From Chrysomallon squamiferum (lineage: Eukaryota; Mollusca; Gastropoda; Neomphalida; Peltospiridae): DNA of 64,000 nucleotides. How positions within the stretch are numbered: the stretch's first letter is position 1. More notes on this DNA, generated by a model. That model did not search any database. It was not told the DNA's origin and saw only the letters and a program-made list of their open reading frames with translations. The DNA itself is not shown here. The stretch is taken from positions 20,738,894 to 20,802,893 of the forward strand of contig CM022672.1 in the NCBI GenBank assembly GCA_012295275.1, read 5' to 3'.

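Noticed and set aside
1-64000. tRNA, rRNA or other structured RNA genes
   Set aside because: Looked for cloverleaf-like arms and A/B box words in the GC-richer patches (about 880-1,200 and 5,580-5,720) and saw none that hold together. A covariance search would be needed to exclude them.

Overview
The window is animal nuclear DNA. It is AT-rich, dense in microsatellites and minisatellites, and full of short exons (64 to 650 bp) with GT-AG introns. The exons encode an extracellular multidomain protein with von Willebrand D (vWD), EGF-like, IPT/TIG-like, LamG-like, Ig-like and mucin-like parts. This resembles the von Willebrand factor D and EGF domain (VWDE) family as it occurs in multi-unit form in invertebrates. 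A lophotrochozoan, perhaps a mollusc, is my best guess, but the species cannot be fixed from the sequence alone.

Layout. Bases 1-12.3 kb are mostly non-coding: simple repeats, an inverted pair of about 0.4-0.55 kb, a 64-bp minisatellite, a degenerate AACCCTAA-rich block, and one likely first coding exon (signal peptide, minus strand, 1660-1727) of a neighbour that would continue left of the window. From 13,044 to the right edge, everything I can support as coding belongs to one giant minus-strand gene. Its 5' end lies beyond base 64,000 and its stop codon is at 13,044-13,046.

The giant gene. I could place 92 exons by splice sites, reading phase and homology between repeat units. They form six tandem units of about 1,000 codons each. 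The order within a unit is: vWD domain (5 exons), Cys-rich segment, C8-like segment, EGF-like, IPT/TIG-like, a short C..G.CY..G..NP motif exon, LamG-like jelly roll, Ig-like, and a beta-rich segment of unknown type. Unit 5 also has a mucin-like exon of about 22 copies of a 9-residue Ser/Thr repeat. Unit 6 stops after the NP-motif exon and is followed by a transmembrane exon and a 48-residue basic tail. Units 1, 3, 4, 5 and 6 each sum to a multiple of three. Unit 2 is one base too long because of a single-base frameshift near 48,130. The predicted product is a type I membrane protein with at least about 5,900 residues in this window.

Most striking pattern. At 15 or so exon edges of this gene the exon end, its splice site and the adjoining intron have been tandemly multiplied into minisatellites. 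The introns therefore carry arrays of decoy donor or acceptor sites with bits of coding sequence attached. Four transposon relics (two pogo/Tc1-like, one further Tc1/mariner-like, one hAT MITE with a perfect 8-bp target duplication) sit in introns, one of them inside such an array.
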